Shown here: positions 41,451 through 51,770 of the stretch, piece after piece
Layout of the letters: each line of letters opens with the position of its first letter
How positions within the stretch are numbered: position 1 is the first letter of the stretch
DNA from: Saccharomycopsis fibuligera x Saccharomycopsis cf. fibuligera
Lineage: Eukaryota > Ascomycota > Saccharomycetes > Ascoideales > Saccharomycopsidaceae
DNA length: 64,000 nt
Reading direction: 5' to 3'
Assembly (NCBI GenBank): GCA_001936135.1
Contig: CP012811.1
Location: forward strand, 2,950,089-3,014,088
The notes under the pieces: model-generated
Database searches by the model: none
What the model saw: the letters and a program-made list of their open reading frames with translations, nothing else
What the model was told of the DNA's origin: nothing
Made by a program: the position numbers and the translations under genes

Positions 41451-42782
41451 ATGTTGAGCAAGAGTCTTTGTACTATTATTTGCGCCATTGTGGCATTGCA
41501 GCCCCAGATGACGCATGCTTTACCGGTTCCTAATGTCGACAATGCCAACCACACAAGGCTCTCACTAATACTGATGCTCTCAAAAAGTGCTAACAAAGTT
41601 GATCAAGCATATGGTATCGGAGGTGCTAATTTATTTAACCATGAGACTGCCGATAGTGAAAGCGACGATGATGGTGACAATTCAAGCAATGTCAATCTGA
41701 CCGATGGCGTGATGGATAAAAAGGTTAAGCTGCCAGGATACACTGTGGCTGAAATAGAAAATGTTGGAAATTGGATGCACACTATTGATCTCAAGATTGG
41801 CTCTTCAAATCAAAGTGTTAAAGTGGCACTAGACACCGGCTCTACCGATTTGTGGGTTGCTAATAATTCATTGTGTTCTGACAACTTAGAATCAGAATGC
41901 CAAACTTTCGGAGCCTTTGATCCAGAAAATTCTACTTCATTTGTCAACAAAAATAAACAATTCAATGATTCATATGGTGATTCTTTTGTGCAAAATACAT
42001 GGGCTCAGGATAATTTTTATATTGGTAACTTGTACTTAAAAAATTTATGGTTTGGGGTCTCCTATAGTGTTTCCACTGCTCTTCGTACCGGAATCTTGGG
42101 ATTGAATTTTTATAAGGACGAAAAGACGGTAGTATCAAAGTTTCAAAAGGCATCTGGTGCCAAAAAGCAAGGCTTTGGCATATATCTAGGAGAGCCCGGG
42201 GATGGTAATAAAGGATCAATTGTGTTTGGAGGTATTGATTATGCAAAAGTTAGTGAGGATGGCTTACACCCAATACCGGTTATTTCTGGCGCTACAATGA
42301 AACCAGAAAAGAATATTGCATCATGGAGTTTTGCTTTAAGAGAAACAAAAATAGGCGGTGATACATTATCGAAGACAAACTCTAATGCTCTTTTTGATAC
42401 AGGTACGACTGCAATAATGTTAAGCAATGAGTCATTTTATAACTTGGCAAAAAATGTTGAAGCAGTTGAGGACCAAAATAACAATTGGAACTTCAAATGC
42501 CCAAAGACTTATGATGACTTGGAGTTCAAATTTGATAATGTGACCATCAAAATGCCTACTAAGCAACTCTATACAGTTAACGGGGAAAACTGTACTTTTT
42601 ACGCTGTTCAAAATCAAGGTGATAGTCTGACATTGCTTGGCGCATACTTTTTACGTTACGCTTATGTGTATTTTGATGTAAATAAAAAAGCGGCTTTAGT
42701 GGGACAGGCAAATTTCACTGATAAGACGAATATCACCACGATGACTGAGGATGTTACTTGGGATTCAAGTTTGTATCAATAA
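41451..42782 (+). CDS. Secreted aspartyl protease (pepsin family A1)
   Basis: The 443-residue preproprotein has a signal peptide at residues 1-24 (hydrophobic core CTIICAIVAL, likely cut after THA). A propeptide to about residue 90 contains an acidic Asp/Ser patch and a dibasic KK (MDKKVKLPGY) where a Kex2-like protease could cut. The mature two-lobed enzyme follows. Catalytic aspartates are D128 in DTGSTDLW and D316 in DTGTT. Cysteine pairs are present near residues 143-150 and toward the C terminus, as in Candida Sap and yapsin-type enzymes. Many N-glycosylation sequons are present. No hydrophobic GPI-anchor tail is seen, so release into the medium is more likely than anchoring. The second active-site motif is DTGTT in place of the more usual DTGTS/DSGTT. 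Substrate preference cannot be predicted. Confidence 0.92.
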   Translation: MLSKSLCTIICAIVALQPQMTHALPVPNVDNANHTRLSLILMLSKSANKVDQAYGIGGANLFNHETADSESDDDGDNSSNVNLTDGVMDKKVKLPGYTVAEIENVGNWMHTIDLKIGSSNQSVKVALDTGSTDLWVANNSLCSDNLESECQTFGAFDPENSTSFVNKNKQFNDSYGDSFVQNTWAQDNFYIGNLYLKNLWFGVSYSVSTALRTGILGLNFYKDEKTVVSKFQKASGAKKQGFGIYLGEPGDGNKGSIVFGGIDYAKVSEDGLHPIPVISGATMKPEKNIASWSFALRETKIGGDTLSKTNSNALFDTGTTAIMLSNESFYNLAKNVEAVEDQNNNWNFKCPKTYDDLEFKFDNVTIKMPTKQLYTVNGENCTFYAVQNQGDSLTLLGAYFLRYAYVYFDVNKKAALVGQANFTDKTNITTMTEDVTWDSSLYQ

Positions 42783-43020
42783 TTGAATTAATAGAATCTC
42801 TTTTTTTTTGTCATTTTTTTTCTTTCTTCGCCTTGTTTTTTCAATGTTTTGAAATTAGCTCTAGCTTGGCTTTTATTACACATCCTGCATTTATATTTAA
42901 CATAAACTTAATAGGTCTAACAAAAGTACAAGATGACACTTCGTTTAAAAGTTTCTGCATTTTATATATTATCTTGAATAAACTGTCAACTAACTATGTT
43001 TAGGCTGTGCCCGGTGAAGT

Positions 43021-44571
43021 TCAAGCGTAGGTGACTTCCAAAAAGGTAAAGGAATGCTTTTTAAAAAGAATTTCTATATTGCCGTTTTCATCTTGTTGAA
43101 ACTCCAAATCAGCTTCTGTCAAAGCAATAGTTTCTTTTTTCTCAATAGTATTGTAGGCAAACACATCGTCGTTGTACAAATGCCATTGGTGAATTTTTCT
43201 CACTTTACGGGTAAAGGCAATTTTGGCAAACGCATCTTCATTTTCATCTCTGTTGACTACCGCAATGTATGTTTTTGTATCTTCATTATTTTGAACAGCA
43301 CTAGCATCAAGCAAAGGTACTTGCAAGTTCCCCTGGATCCAGGTGTAGCTTCCATCGTTGTTACCAGTTTCTCCAGTGTATAAGGTACTATCGACGTGTA
43401 AATTCAAAGCGTAACCATTTCTCATATACTTACTAAACAACTGGATTGGATAGTAAATAGATTGCAAAAACAAATCAGAGTCACTTGTTACAATTGGGGC
43501 AATTGCATTAACGAGTTGAGCCAAGTTACACATTGCTAATGTTTCTGCTTGTCTAACAAAAACATTTAACCATGAAGCAACCGCAAGTGCATCACTAAGG
43601 GTATATTGTTCTTCAAGACCTTTGGAAGCATCCGCTCTGGCAGGATCCCAGACATTCCATTCATCAAAGCATATCTTGACTTTTTCTTTACCGTTAGCAA
43701 GGGCAGAATTCTGGATTGTTGCTAAATCAATAAGATTTTTAGTGACTTGGATTGCAGCTTCAGCAGCTGCGGGAGCAGTAACATTCTTGATATAGCTATC
43801 ACTCGCAGTGTAGATGTGAATGGAATGGAGATCAACTCGATTGATGAGTTGGTTCAATACATGATAGTCCCAATTATCAACCCCAGTTTTACCACAAGAA
43901 ACCAACACGATATTTGGGTCCAAAAGCTTAATAGCCTTACCCCACTGATCCGCATTTTTTGCATAGTCTTCTGCAGTCTGTTGGCCCACTTGCCAGTCAC
44001 CCCAAACTTCATTTCCAAGCCCCCAATACTTGACATTGTATGGTTCTGTGTGTCCATTAGCTCTGCGGAGGTTAGCGTAGTAGGTGTTAGCATTAGAGTT
44101 GCAATACTCTACCCAGGCTAAGGCTTCATCCAATGTACCGGTGCCCATGTTCAAGCAAATATAAGGTTCAACTTTATGGTATCTGCACCATTCGATAAAC
44201 TCATCAGTGCCAAACAAATTACTTTCTTCACCATTCCAAGCAAGCTCCGGACGACGTGGACGGTTTTCTGTCGGGCCAACTCCGTCTTGCCAATGGTATG
44301 ATGAGACATAATTGCCGCCTGGCCATCTAACCACTGGGACATTTAAATCCTGAATTGCTTTGGAAACATCGGTGCGAAACCCTTGTTCATTGACAGGAGC
44401 TGAAGGCGGATCATTGTAGTCTACTATGCCCCCATAAATAACACGGCCCAAGTGTTCAAGGAAACTGGAATAAATGTTTGGATTGATGGGTGCGAGTTTG
44501 CGGCGAGGATCAACGACAATGCGCGACTGATGGAGAGATTCCACCTCCGTGATAGTTTGATTGTAAGATGT

Positions 44572-44574
<3 letters not shown>
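43021..44574 (-). CDS. Alpha-L-arabinofuranosidase, glycoside hydrolase family 51
   Basis: The 517-residue enzyme removes terminal alpha-L-arabinofuranosyl groups from arabinan or arabinoxylan fragments. The (beta/alpha)8 core shows the GH51 marks: RWPGGNYVSSYHWQDGVGP, the acid/base Glu E189 in WGLGNEVWG, and the nucleophile E305 in CFDEWNVWDP. The 116-residue spacing fits known GH51 enzymes. A C-terminal beta domain ends SFTFLEV. No signal peptide is present, so it is probably intracellular and acts on imported oligosaccharides. The frame runs 13 codons further upstream but only through a TTG and poly-Lys; the ATG at 44574 is preceded directly by a run of A. It is divergent from a sugar porter. 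Intracellular GH51 enzymes are commonest in bacteria and filamentous fungi, so horizontal origin deserves a test. Confidence 0.93.
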
Positions 44575-44602
<28 letters not shown>

Positions 44603-44917
44603 GGCGAAAGCAATGAATGACAAGGTGCGCTTTTTTAGTGTGTTTTTTATGTCGAGAAGTGGATAAAAGGACTAGGAGGTGTAGTCTATTATATATATAC
44701 TAGCGAAATGTTTATGGCCCAGGTGCAGCTATTGTCTCCTCGGAGCATCCTCCTGCATGTGCCGATGGCCCCCGCATTCTGTCACACGCGCATTCCAACA
44801 TCTGGAGCCTATATATAAACACTCACCCGACATACAGGCAGACCACTTTAATTTCCCCATTGTTTGTTTTTTCTTTTCACCTTTAATTCATAACAATTTA
44901 TTACTCAGCTACTCAAG
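44575..44917. promoter_or_regulatory. Bidirectional promoter, GH51 / sugar porter
   Basis: A 343-base spacer between divergent genes. On the left, poly(T) at 44575-44602 is the poly(A) leader abutting the GH51 ATG. TATATATA near 44690-44699 could serve the GH51 gene, and TATATATAAA at 44810-44818 could serve the porter, about 100 bases before its ATG. CCCCGC at 44770-44775 followed by AT-leaning sequence resembles a Mig1-type glucose-repression site. Shared regulation by carbon source is inference. Confidence 0.5.
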
Positions 44918-46432
44918 ATGGCCATGAACCCCAAATTATATCAGTTTCTTGTGTGCTGTTTCGCCGCAATTGGCAGTTTTGCTTACGGTTACGACTTATC
45001 TGTGATTGCCCAGGTAATTGCTTCTGAAACTTTTGTTGAAAGGTTTAATCCTACAACAAATGAGAATGGAGCAGTGGTATCGTTATTTACAGGCGGTGCC
45101 TTTTTTGGTGCATTCGCTGCTGGGCTCATTTCTGACCGCGTGGGTAGAAAGTACACCATCAGTATTGCCTGTGTCATTTTCATTTTTGGTGGGTGCCTCC
45201 AAGCTGGTTGTACCAAATTAGGCATGCTTTTGGGTGGCCGTTTTATTGCTGGCATTGCGGTGGGTATTCTTTTAATGATTATTCCCATTTTTCAAGCTGA
45301 GCTCTGTCATCCATCCATTAGAGGCACTGTCACTGCATTGCAACAATTCTTTTTGGGTATTGGTGCCTTGTGCTCTTCGTGGATTGCTTACGGCTGTTAC
45401 TCAGGGTTAGCCGGCAGTGAGAATCAATTCAGGGTACCTTTGGGTCTTCAAGTTGTACCTATTGGGTTTTTACTTTTTGCTACTCATTTTCTTCCAGAAT
45501 CTCCTCGTTGGCTTGTGGCTAAAGATAGACGAGAATTAGCTTTGAAAACTCTTGCCAAATTGCATTCTCACGGTAACTGTGATGATGCTGGAACGGTCGC
45601 CCAGTTTGATCAAATTGTTTCGGAGGTGGAATATGAAAAAACTGTACCTAAGGTTGGTTGGTTTAGTTTGTTTAGCACGAAGGACAGGGCTAGAAGGATT
45701 TTGATATGTGTGGCATTGCAAGCATCTGTCCAATTAACTGGTGTTTCTGCCATTCAATACTACTCGCCTACAATTTTTGCCAACATTGGGCTCACCACTA
45801 GCCAAAGCTTACTCTACCAATCCATCAATTCCATCATTGCTCTTATCGCTCAAGCACTTTGTATTGCTACTATTGACTTCACTGGTCGCAGATGGGTCTT
45901 AATTAGTTGCAATGCTCTTTGTGGGCTCATGTTTATGGTTGGATTGATATTGTTAGCCAAGTTTCCAGCCGAGCAAACCACCAACCGCAGTGCTCAGATC
46001 GGGTTTATTGCTAGTACCTGGATTTATAACTTTATTTTTAGTTACGGTGTTGGCCCGCTCTCTTGGATCATTCCATCAGAGAGTTTTAACTTGGCTATTA
46101 GATCCAAAGGGGTTGCTTTGGCAACTATGATGTCTTTTGCTTTCAATACAATGATTGGTCAAGTCACAGACAAAGCAATGCAGGAAGTTAAATGGAAGTA
46201 CTACTATTTATTTATATTCTGTGGATTGTCAAATGCTGTGTTTTTCTGGTCATTCTTGCCAGAAACCAGAAAGATACCATTAGAAAGTATGGACGAGTAC
46301 TGGAACGAGGCACCATATTTTATTCCAGGATGGAAACCAAGCAAAAACTACACAAAGGATTTGGAAGAAAAGACAGAAGAAATTGAGATCAAGAGAGAAG
46401 TAGAGCATAAAGAGCTGATGGAAGCTATTTGA
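44918..46432 (+). CDS. MFS sugar porter
   Basis: The 504-residue 12-helix transporter belongs to the sugar porter family. Marks seen: FAYGYDLSVIAQVI in TM1, SDRVGRKYTI between TM2 and TM3, PESPRWL after TM6, ASVQLTGVSAIQYYSP in TM7, DFTGRRW between TM8 and TM9, the GPLSWIIPSE region in TM10, and FLPETRKIPLESMDEYW after TM12. The PETRK...LESMD end is typical of fungal pentose, quinate or disaccharide porters. The N and C tails are short, without the long sensor tail of Snf3/Rgt2. Its divergent partner is an intracellular arabinofuranosidase, so L-arabinose or arabino-oligosaccharide uptake is an attractive guess, not shown by the sequence. The start ATG 44918 fits the first helix directly after a short N terminus. 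Confidence 0.93.
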   Translation: MAMNPKLYQFLVCCFAAIGSFAYGYDLSVIAQVIASETFVERFNPTTNENGAVVSLFTGGAFFGAFAAGLISDRVGRKYTISIACVIFIFGGCLQAGCTKLGMLLGGRFIAGIAVGILLMIIPIFQAELCHPSIRGTVTALQQFFLGIGALCSSWIAYGCYSGLAGSENQFRVPLGLQVVPIGFLLFATHFLPESPRWLVAKDRRELALKTLAKLHSHGNCDDAGTVAQFDQIVSEVEYEKTVPKVGWFSLFSTKDRARRILICVALQASVQLTGVSAIQYYSPTIFANIGLTTSQSLLYQSINSIIALIAQALCIATIDFTGRRWVLISCNALCGLMFMVGLILLAKFPAEQTTNRSAQIGFIASTWIYNFIFSYGVGPLSWIIPSESFNLAIRSKGVALATMMSFAFNTMIGQVTDKAMQEVKWKYYYLFIFCGLSNAVFFWSFLPETRKIPLESMDEYWNEAPYFIPGWKPSKNYTKDLEEKTEEIEIKREVEHKELMEAI

Positions 46433-46902
46433 AGTGCGCTCTATTCTGAATTTTAGCTTTTTCTTTTTTTTTAATTTTTTAATTTTTTTTTTTTTCTTTT
46501 CGCCTATCTAACGAGTTACGTTTCTGTTCACTGTGTCATACACATTATGACTTCATCTTTTTTCTTTAATTTTTAATTTTTAATTTAGACAAAAATGCAA
46601 AATTTATCTACAAGCTGTAAGTGTTTATAAAATTTTTACCCATATGTAGTAAGGCTGATTGGTAGATCAAGCGATTATATATTAACTAAGTAAAACTAAA
46701 TAAAAAAATAACGATCACTTCTGATTAATTAGTCAATTTTCAGGCAGTGTCGTAGTAAACTGAATGGTAATATCTTCCTAACTGGGAAGTTATAATCGAG
46801 AATTAATTAGGTGGGGATATTCCTATACTTATGTTACACCATAATATTGAACTAAAACCTAATACAATTATACTGAGCATTAAATAACCAATTTCAAATT
46901 AG
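46433..46902. other. Convergent intergenic region, 0.5 kb
   Basis: T-rich 3' region of the sugar porter, then AT-rich sequence with repeated TTTTTAATTTTTAATTT units near 46570-46590. No gene seen. Confidence 0.6.
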
Positions 46903-47847
46903 CTAAAATTCATCCTCTTTTGTGTTGATCGTTTCAAATTCTCTGGAAATGAAGGCCTCACTTTCAATTTGGAGAGGCACACGGATCAAAATGGTTGAAC
47001 AGAAACAGACCATACCCAAAAACACTGGTAAAGCATCAAAAACATAAAGGAAAACTTCATGTCTACTAATAAAGCCACCAATACCTTGAATATACTCCAC
47101 AAGCCTGACAATGGTTCTAATCAGAACCATTGACTCACAAGCAAGCAAGAGAAAGAAACAAAGTTTCCATGGGGCTCTGATGGTTGGGTGTGAATCACTT
47201 TTCATGGAGATTGTGACTCTCAAGATAGTCAAAGCCAAGACAGCATAACAAGCGATTTGAATTGCTAAACCAGCAATAACAAGGTGAAGGGATTTATCAT
47301 AATTGTTGTTGTGTGAAATTCTCGAGATACCAATAGTTTGAAGAATGGAACCCAAAATGTTGCAGCAGACGATAATGAGTCTAAATCTTTGAGGAGAAAA
47401 TGGTAAAAGGTGTTGGTAACCCAAAGTGCGAACAAGTTTTTGAAACAAGAACAACACTATAATGAACTCAAAGATAGGGCCAATCAACAATAATACAGAT
47501 TGAGCGATATAGATGTTGGTCAAGTTAGAATTGGCTTTGGTGAGTGTTGCTCTAAGAGCGTAACCCACACCTTCGGTGAGACAAGCGATGACGATCATGT
47601 AGTATTTGTACGTAATACCAAACAAGTTTTTCTTGTGAGATTTGTGGAGAGTAATTGTAGCAACGTTAGCGTCTAATCCATTGCTTCTGGTTTCGATTTT
47701 TCTAATAAAGGTTTTATGAATTGAGTTAAAGAAATAAAGGATTTCTATAAGAGTAACAATGGCACTGACAAAGAACAAGGCAGAAAAGAGGCCAGCAGCT
47801 GCAGCGCTGGGAGTGTATTTCTGCGAGAAGTTGTGTAAATTGGCCAT
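46903..47847 (-). CDS. RTA1-like seven-helix membrane protein
   Basis: The 314-residue protein has seven predicted membrane helices and no signal peptide. The segments GVGYALRA, QSVLLLIGPIFEF, RTIVRLVEYIQG and HEVFLYVFDALPVFLGM match the RTA1 family pattern (Rta1, Rsb1 and relatives). Members influence resistance to 7-aminocholesterol or export of sphingoid bases at the plasma membrane. The frame opens two codons upstream at a TTG; the first ATG at 47847 (MANLHNF) is taken as the start. Divergence from the best-known members makes the precise role uncertain. It is the last conventional gene before the gene-poor subtelomeric part. Confidence 0.85.
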   Translation of the reverse strand: MANLHNFSQKYTPSAAAAGLFSALFFVSAIVTLIEILYFFNSIHKTFIRKIETRSNGLDANVATITLHKSHKKNLFGITYKYYMIVIACLTEGVGYALRATLTKANSNLTNIYIAQSVLLLIGPIFEFIIVLFLFQKLVRTLGYQHLLPFSPQRFRLIIVCCNILGSILQTIGISRISHNNNYDKSLHLVIAGLAIQIACYAVLALTILRVTISMKSDSHPTIRAPWKLCFFLLLACESMVLIRTIVRLVEYIQGIGGFISRHEVFLYVFDALPVFLGMVCFCSTILIRVPLQIESEAFISREFETINTKEDEF

Positions 47848-50465
47848 TGGCAATGTTTAGTAATAATTATTGCAAATACTAGAGAAAAATTTGTTCAATT
47901 ATTATGATAATGGCTCTTATGTTTAGATCCAATTGGTAAAAACTAAAGTCCTTGGCAAGGGACCATGGACATTGGTGTCAATATATAGTTTGGCAAGCCG
48001 TTTCTTGGTTTTTCTTGGAGATATCTGCATTGGCGCAGCAGTTCCAATTTCCTGGACGCAATAATCTCTGTATACTCTATATGGTTAGACGGTATTACTC
48101 CCAGTATTGTGTCTATGACAGTAACAACCATCGCGTATCTGGCGTATTCCCCGTTGCCAGCGGGACTGTCTGTCGGATCTGGTAAACTAAGCGCGGCCTG
48201 CAACTGAAACAAATATGTCTGACACGCTTAGCCGCACTTCTAACGGCGAGACTCTTTCGCGGACCACAACACTTGCTTGAGAATTGACGATAAACAAGGA
48301 TTACACTGTTACTGTTTTTTTTGTTGTTTTTTATTTGAGCACTATATATAATCTTGCCTTTTCCTCTCTTTTTTGTATAATGATGTTTCGTGAATGTGTG
48401 CTCAGGCAATGTAAAGCAAAAACCTGCGAAAAAAAAAGAAAGAACAGGGCCCTAGATTACTTAAGGGGCAATTTAAGCATCTTGGAAGAACTTTAACCCT
48501 TTTTGGGCCCAGATACTAAAGCTGTTTTTATTTTGCCGACATAAAGATCGTTTTGCCCCTAGTCTAAATCTGCATCACAGAAAAAGATGAGTAAATAGTT
48601 GTTCTATATACAAGGGTGTGATAATGGCTCTGTCGGCGTAACGTACCCTTAAGGGATATTACCCCCGATAACCGCGACCGACCATCTTTCCTGGAGCGTA
48701 AATGTATAGCAAAACAATAGATCCTAACCCGCCGCAGTTAATAAATTTTTACGCATTTGGGTATTCCGCCGAAAACATGGACGTTTTTAGGAAATAAGCC
48801 GGGGCTAAAGCCGCAGTCTGGCCCGCTACTTCTCTTTACGTCATGCTTTAGGGCTAATTCCGGCACACGATTGAAGATTTGTTTCAATTGTGACAACAGC
48901 TGCGCTCTACCCTTACCATTAGTGGCTTTCTGCATTGAAGTTTCGTAGCTTTGTTGAATTCTTTGATTCCAACAAATTATAATACTTATTCACTACGCCG
49001 TATATTGTTACTATCTGATACAGATAATGCCTAACGAATTTAGTAGTAGCTGCTGATCTGTGGAAGTTAAGCCCTGTACTGGTAATAGAAGATAGGTAGA
49101 CAATGACTCCTGGCTGGATGATATAGCATGGAATTAATGGTCCAGAATTTAAAAATTGAAAATCGTAAAACCCTAGGATTCAAAGCAAAGATGAATATTT
49201 GGAATCGAGGGGCACATTATTTATGAAACTTTTTCAGCAGGTGGCACATTCGTATTTAACTGTTCAGGTTAGACAGCTATAATTTTTTAAATTGTTGGTT
49301 GATTTCCAAACCCTTTGTAAAAGTTTATTTTTTTAATTTTTTAATTTTTTTTTTCATTTTGCTGAGCATTGTACGGTACATTGAAAATCTCAATTCCCCA
49401 ACTCCCGCGCAATTCTGTCAAGAGTGAATGCGTGAGAATCATTTTTCGAACATCTTGCAATCTTTACTAACGCAAATTGTCAATTGAGGTCAATTTATCA
49501 TAAGAAAAGTACAATACAATAAAAGCGATCAAAACAAAATAACAATTTTGTGACAAACTATGCAAACTAATAACCTGCGTGCCCTCTACCAAATTGTTGT
49601 CTTCACTGGTTCTTGTGGTTTATGGCAAATTTAGTTTATCGCAACTATTGTTCGAAGAGTCTTGCAACATTTCTGAAAGAAAACTTCATACGCCAGTATA
49701 TAAACTTCAAATATGCATGAACCATAATTGCATATTAGCAATGAATGCTGAGGCAAAAAAAATGCATTCAACCATAAAGGAACAGTAGAAATGGTGGTGG
49801 GATGAATCTTCAATTCACAAGGTTACTTGAGGTAAACAATGATGGTCTGTATATCTGCTGTCGTCTACTGCCACTCTACTAAGATTGGAAAGTTGAAAAA
49901 ACAGCAAGCAAAAATAACACAGTATACTTAACAGAAATAGAATATTATTGAATATTGTAAAGGTAGGCAGACAAAATATGTGAACGGACCTAAAGTTCGA
50001 AAGATTCTGTGTACACGTCCTAGAGTTAGTGTTACAACAGGTCTGATATTTCAAAAATTAAAAAACGCATCGATTATAGAGATATTAGATAAATAAAAAT
50101 GAAAAATAGAGCAACATTGCCCAGTTAGGAGCAGATATAATGATCATAAGTTTGCGTAGTCAGCTGAAATGAAGCGTCGTAGAGGTTGGTTGGGAAATCC
50201 TGAAATAGGTGAACCTGAAAAGGGCAGAAAAGTTCAAAATTTTCACAATAAGTTTAATGACGAAATCGCACTCATAACTCAACCAGCCAAAATAATAATA
50301 ATAGTAATTGAGTAAATAAAAATGGAAAGAAAAAAAAACTGATTATTATTAGACTAACGTAATACTGTAAAAAAGGAAAAAGGTCTGCCAAGAAAAAAAA
50401 ACAGAAAAAAACAAAAAACCACTCAGAAACCTTTAAACCAACCTAAATCATACCTCAATTTACTA
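47848..50465. other. Gene-poor subtelomeric flank, 2.6 kb
   Basis: AT-rich sequence with scattered short frames and no convincing gene, apart from the possible relic at 48738-48986. T-rich segments occur at 48310-48340 and 49325-49360, and A-rich ones around 50330-50420. This marks the change from regular gene spacing to subtelomeric organisation. Confidence 0.55.
48738..48986 (-). pseudogene. Possible relic coding fragment
   Basis: The minus strand is open for 82 codons, with an ATG at 48935. The residues look like a folded protein rather than random AT-rich translation: WNQRIQQSYETSMQK, then GKGRAQLLSQLKQIFNRV, then GPDCGFSPGLFPKNVHV with a second Cys later. Local GC is higher than around it. 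The opposite strand is also open over nearly the same bases, which weakens the case. No family recognised; could be a transposon or transcription-factor remnant. Confidence 0.3.
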
Positions 50466-51039
50466 TTGCCTATTCTCTTTACTACTGCCGATGCCCCATT
50501 TAAAGAAGGGTGCCACTACAGCAACACAATTGTCAGAGGGCGGACACTGGTGCGGTTGGCGGACGCTTGGCGGATGCTGGTCCGCAGTGTCTCCGTCTTC
50601 GATAGGGTGTGTGCGGACCGTGTGCTTTTCACCACGGACGCGGCGTAGCGCCGGAACCCCGGATGGCCACGAGGACGAGACGGGTTCGGCGGAAATTTAC
50701 GCTGCTGGCCTGGTGTGGCCCGCTACGGTGGCCGCACTTGCCCGCTTCTAAATTCCTTCCGCCAAAATTCACCGGCACTCCTCTACGGCCGCACTGTCCC
50801 CAAACCGTACTTTTCCTTACATTTCGCCAAACCTAAATTCCGTCATTCTCTGCATTATGTATCAGTCGCGTTGAACCAGACTTTTTCTTGCAGCTGTACC
50901 GCAGTATTTGCTCAACCATGTTCTGTCAATGTATGGTTGCTGGTGGGATGCTACCGGCGATACAGACGCTGTATGATACTAGTTGAATGAATAATTGGAA
51001 ACTGAGATTCAAGCCGGATGAATGCTTGATGTTCTTGTA

Positions 51040-51215
51040 TATACTGTCTATTGTATGTTAATGAATATGTTGGAGAAAGACTATGCTGTATGCGATGTTG
51101 GTGTAATAAATTACAGGTGCATGCACCGCCCATACATAGTGCACTCACTCATCATTTGCATTTTTTTTTTGTATGCACCGGAAAAACAATGTGTATATGT
51201 GTGCATTGTCACATA
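51040..51215. repeat. Left copy of direct repeat flanking the helicase
   Basis: Shares with 56610-56925, in the same orientation, the segments TGCGATGTTGGTGT / TGCGACGTTGGTGT, ACATAGTGCACTC, and TTGTATGCACCGGAAAAACAAT / TTGTATGCATCGGAGAAACAAT. Together the two copies bracket the helicase gene. Confidence 0.75.
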
Positions 51216-51343
51216 ATGTTACAAAGAAAGAGTAACAACGCCCTACTTGCCCGCTTTGGCCCCCAACCGCACTTTTCTCGCTCTACGCCCTAATCCGATT
51301 CCTCGCCAAAATCCTTCTTTACTATGTGCCACGCCAAACCTCG

Positions 51344-51443
51344 GCTCTACCCACACTATATACATGTCAATACAAATCAAACACACTCTACCAGCTCTAC
51401 CCACACTATATACAGGTCAATACAAATCAAACACACTCTACCA
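51344..51443. repeat. Perfect-length 50-bp tandem duplication
   Basis: Two adjacent 50-base units, 51344-51393 and 51394-51443, both begin GCTCTACCCACACTATATAC and seem to differ by a single base (CATG versus CAGG). This is a recent duplication inside the GC-rich block. Confidence 0.95.
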
Positions 51444-51770
51444 TGCGGCCGCACTGTCTCAAATCCGTATTTTTCCTCACTTTTGGCCAAACCAAAATTC
51501 CGTGATTTTCTGCATTATGTACTACTCACCCTGAACCACACTGTTTCTGATAGCTGAGCCGTAGGATTTTTTCCCACACTCACCTTCTCGGCTCACTCGC
51601 ATTTTTTGTAAATTTTCTGGTATTTTCCTTTTCTTTATTTGTCATGAAACCCAAAAAAATAACTCTGTGGTGTAAACTTTTTTTTAAATATTTAATTACA
51701 GATTATCCTGTCTGAACTTTTTAGTTTTTAACCTGATTTAGTCTTTTTACCTAGATACATAAGCTTATTC

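Larger units (their letters stand above)
50466..51770. repeat. GC-rich repeat-bearing block upstream of the helicase
   Basis: From about 50500 to 50800 the sequence is strikingly GC-rich (many CCG/CGG) in an AT-rich neighbourhood. It contains two diverged direct copies of a segment of about 124 bases, 50787-50910 and 51447-51570 (both begin GGCCGCACTGT and include CTGCATTATGTA), and a partial third copy near 51260-51340. Overlapping open frames exist on the + strand but none has features of a protein. The last 200 bases, AT-rich, lead into the helicase ATG. Confidence 0.75.

Noticed and set aside
44575-44613. N-terminal poly-Lys extension of the GH51 enzyme
   Set aside because: It starts at TTG and encodes only the poly(A) tract; the ATG at 44574 begins the conserved protein.
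50491-51557. Several overlapping + strand frames in the GC-rich block
   Set aside because: They overlap each other in different frames, contain the repeated segments and show no conserved protein features. GC-rich DNA simply has few stop codons.
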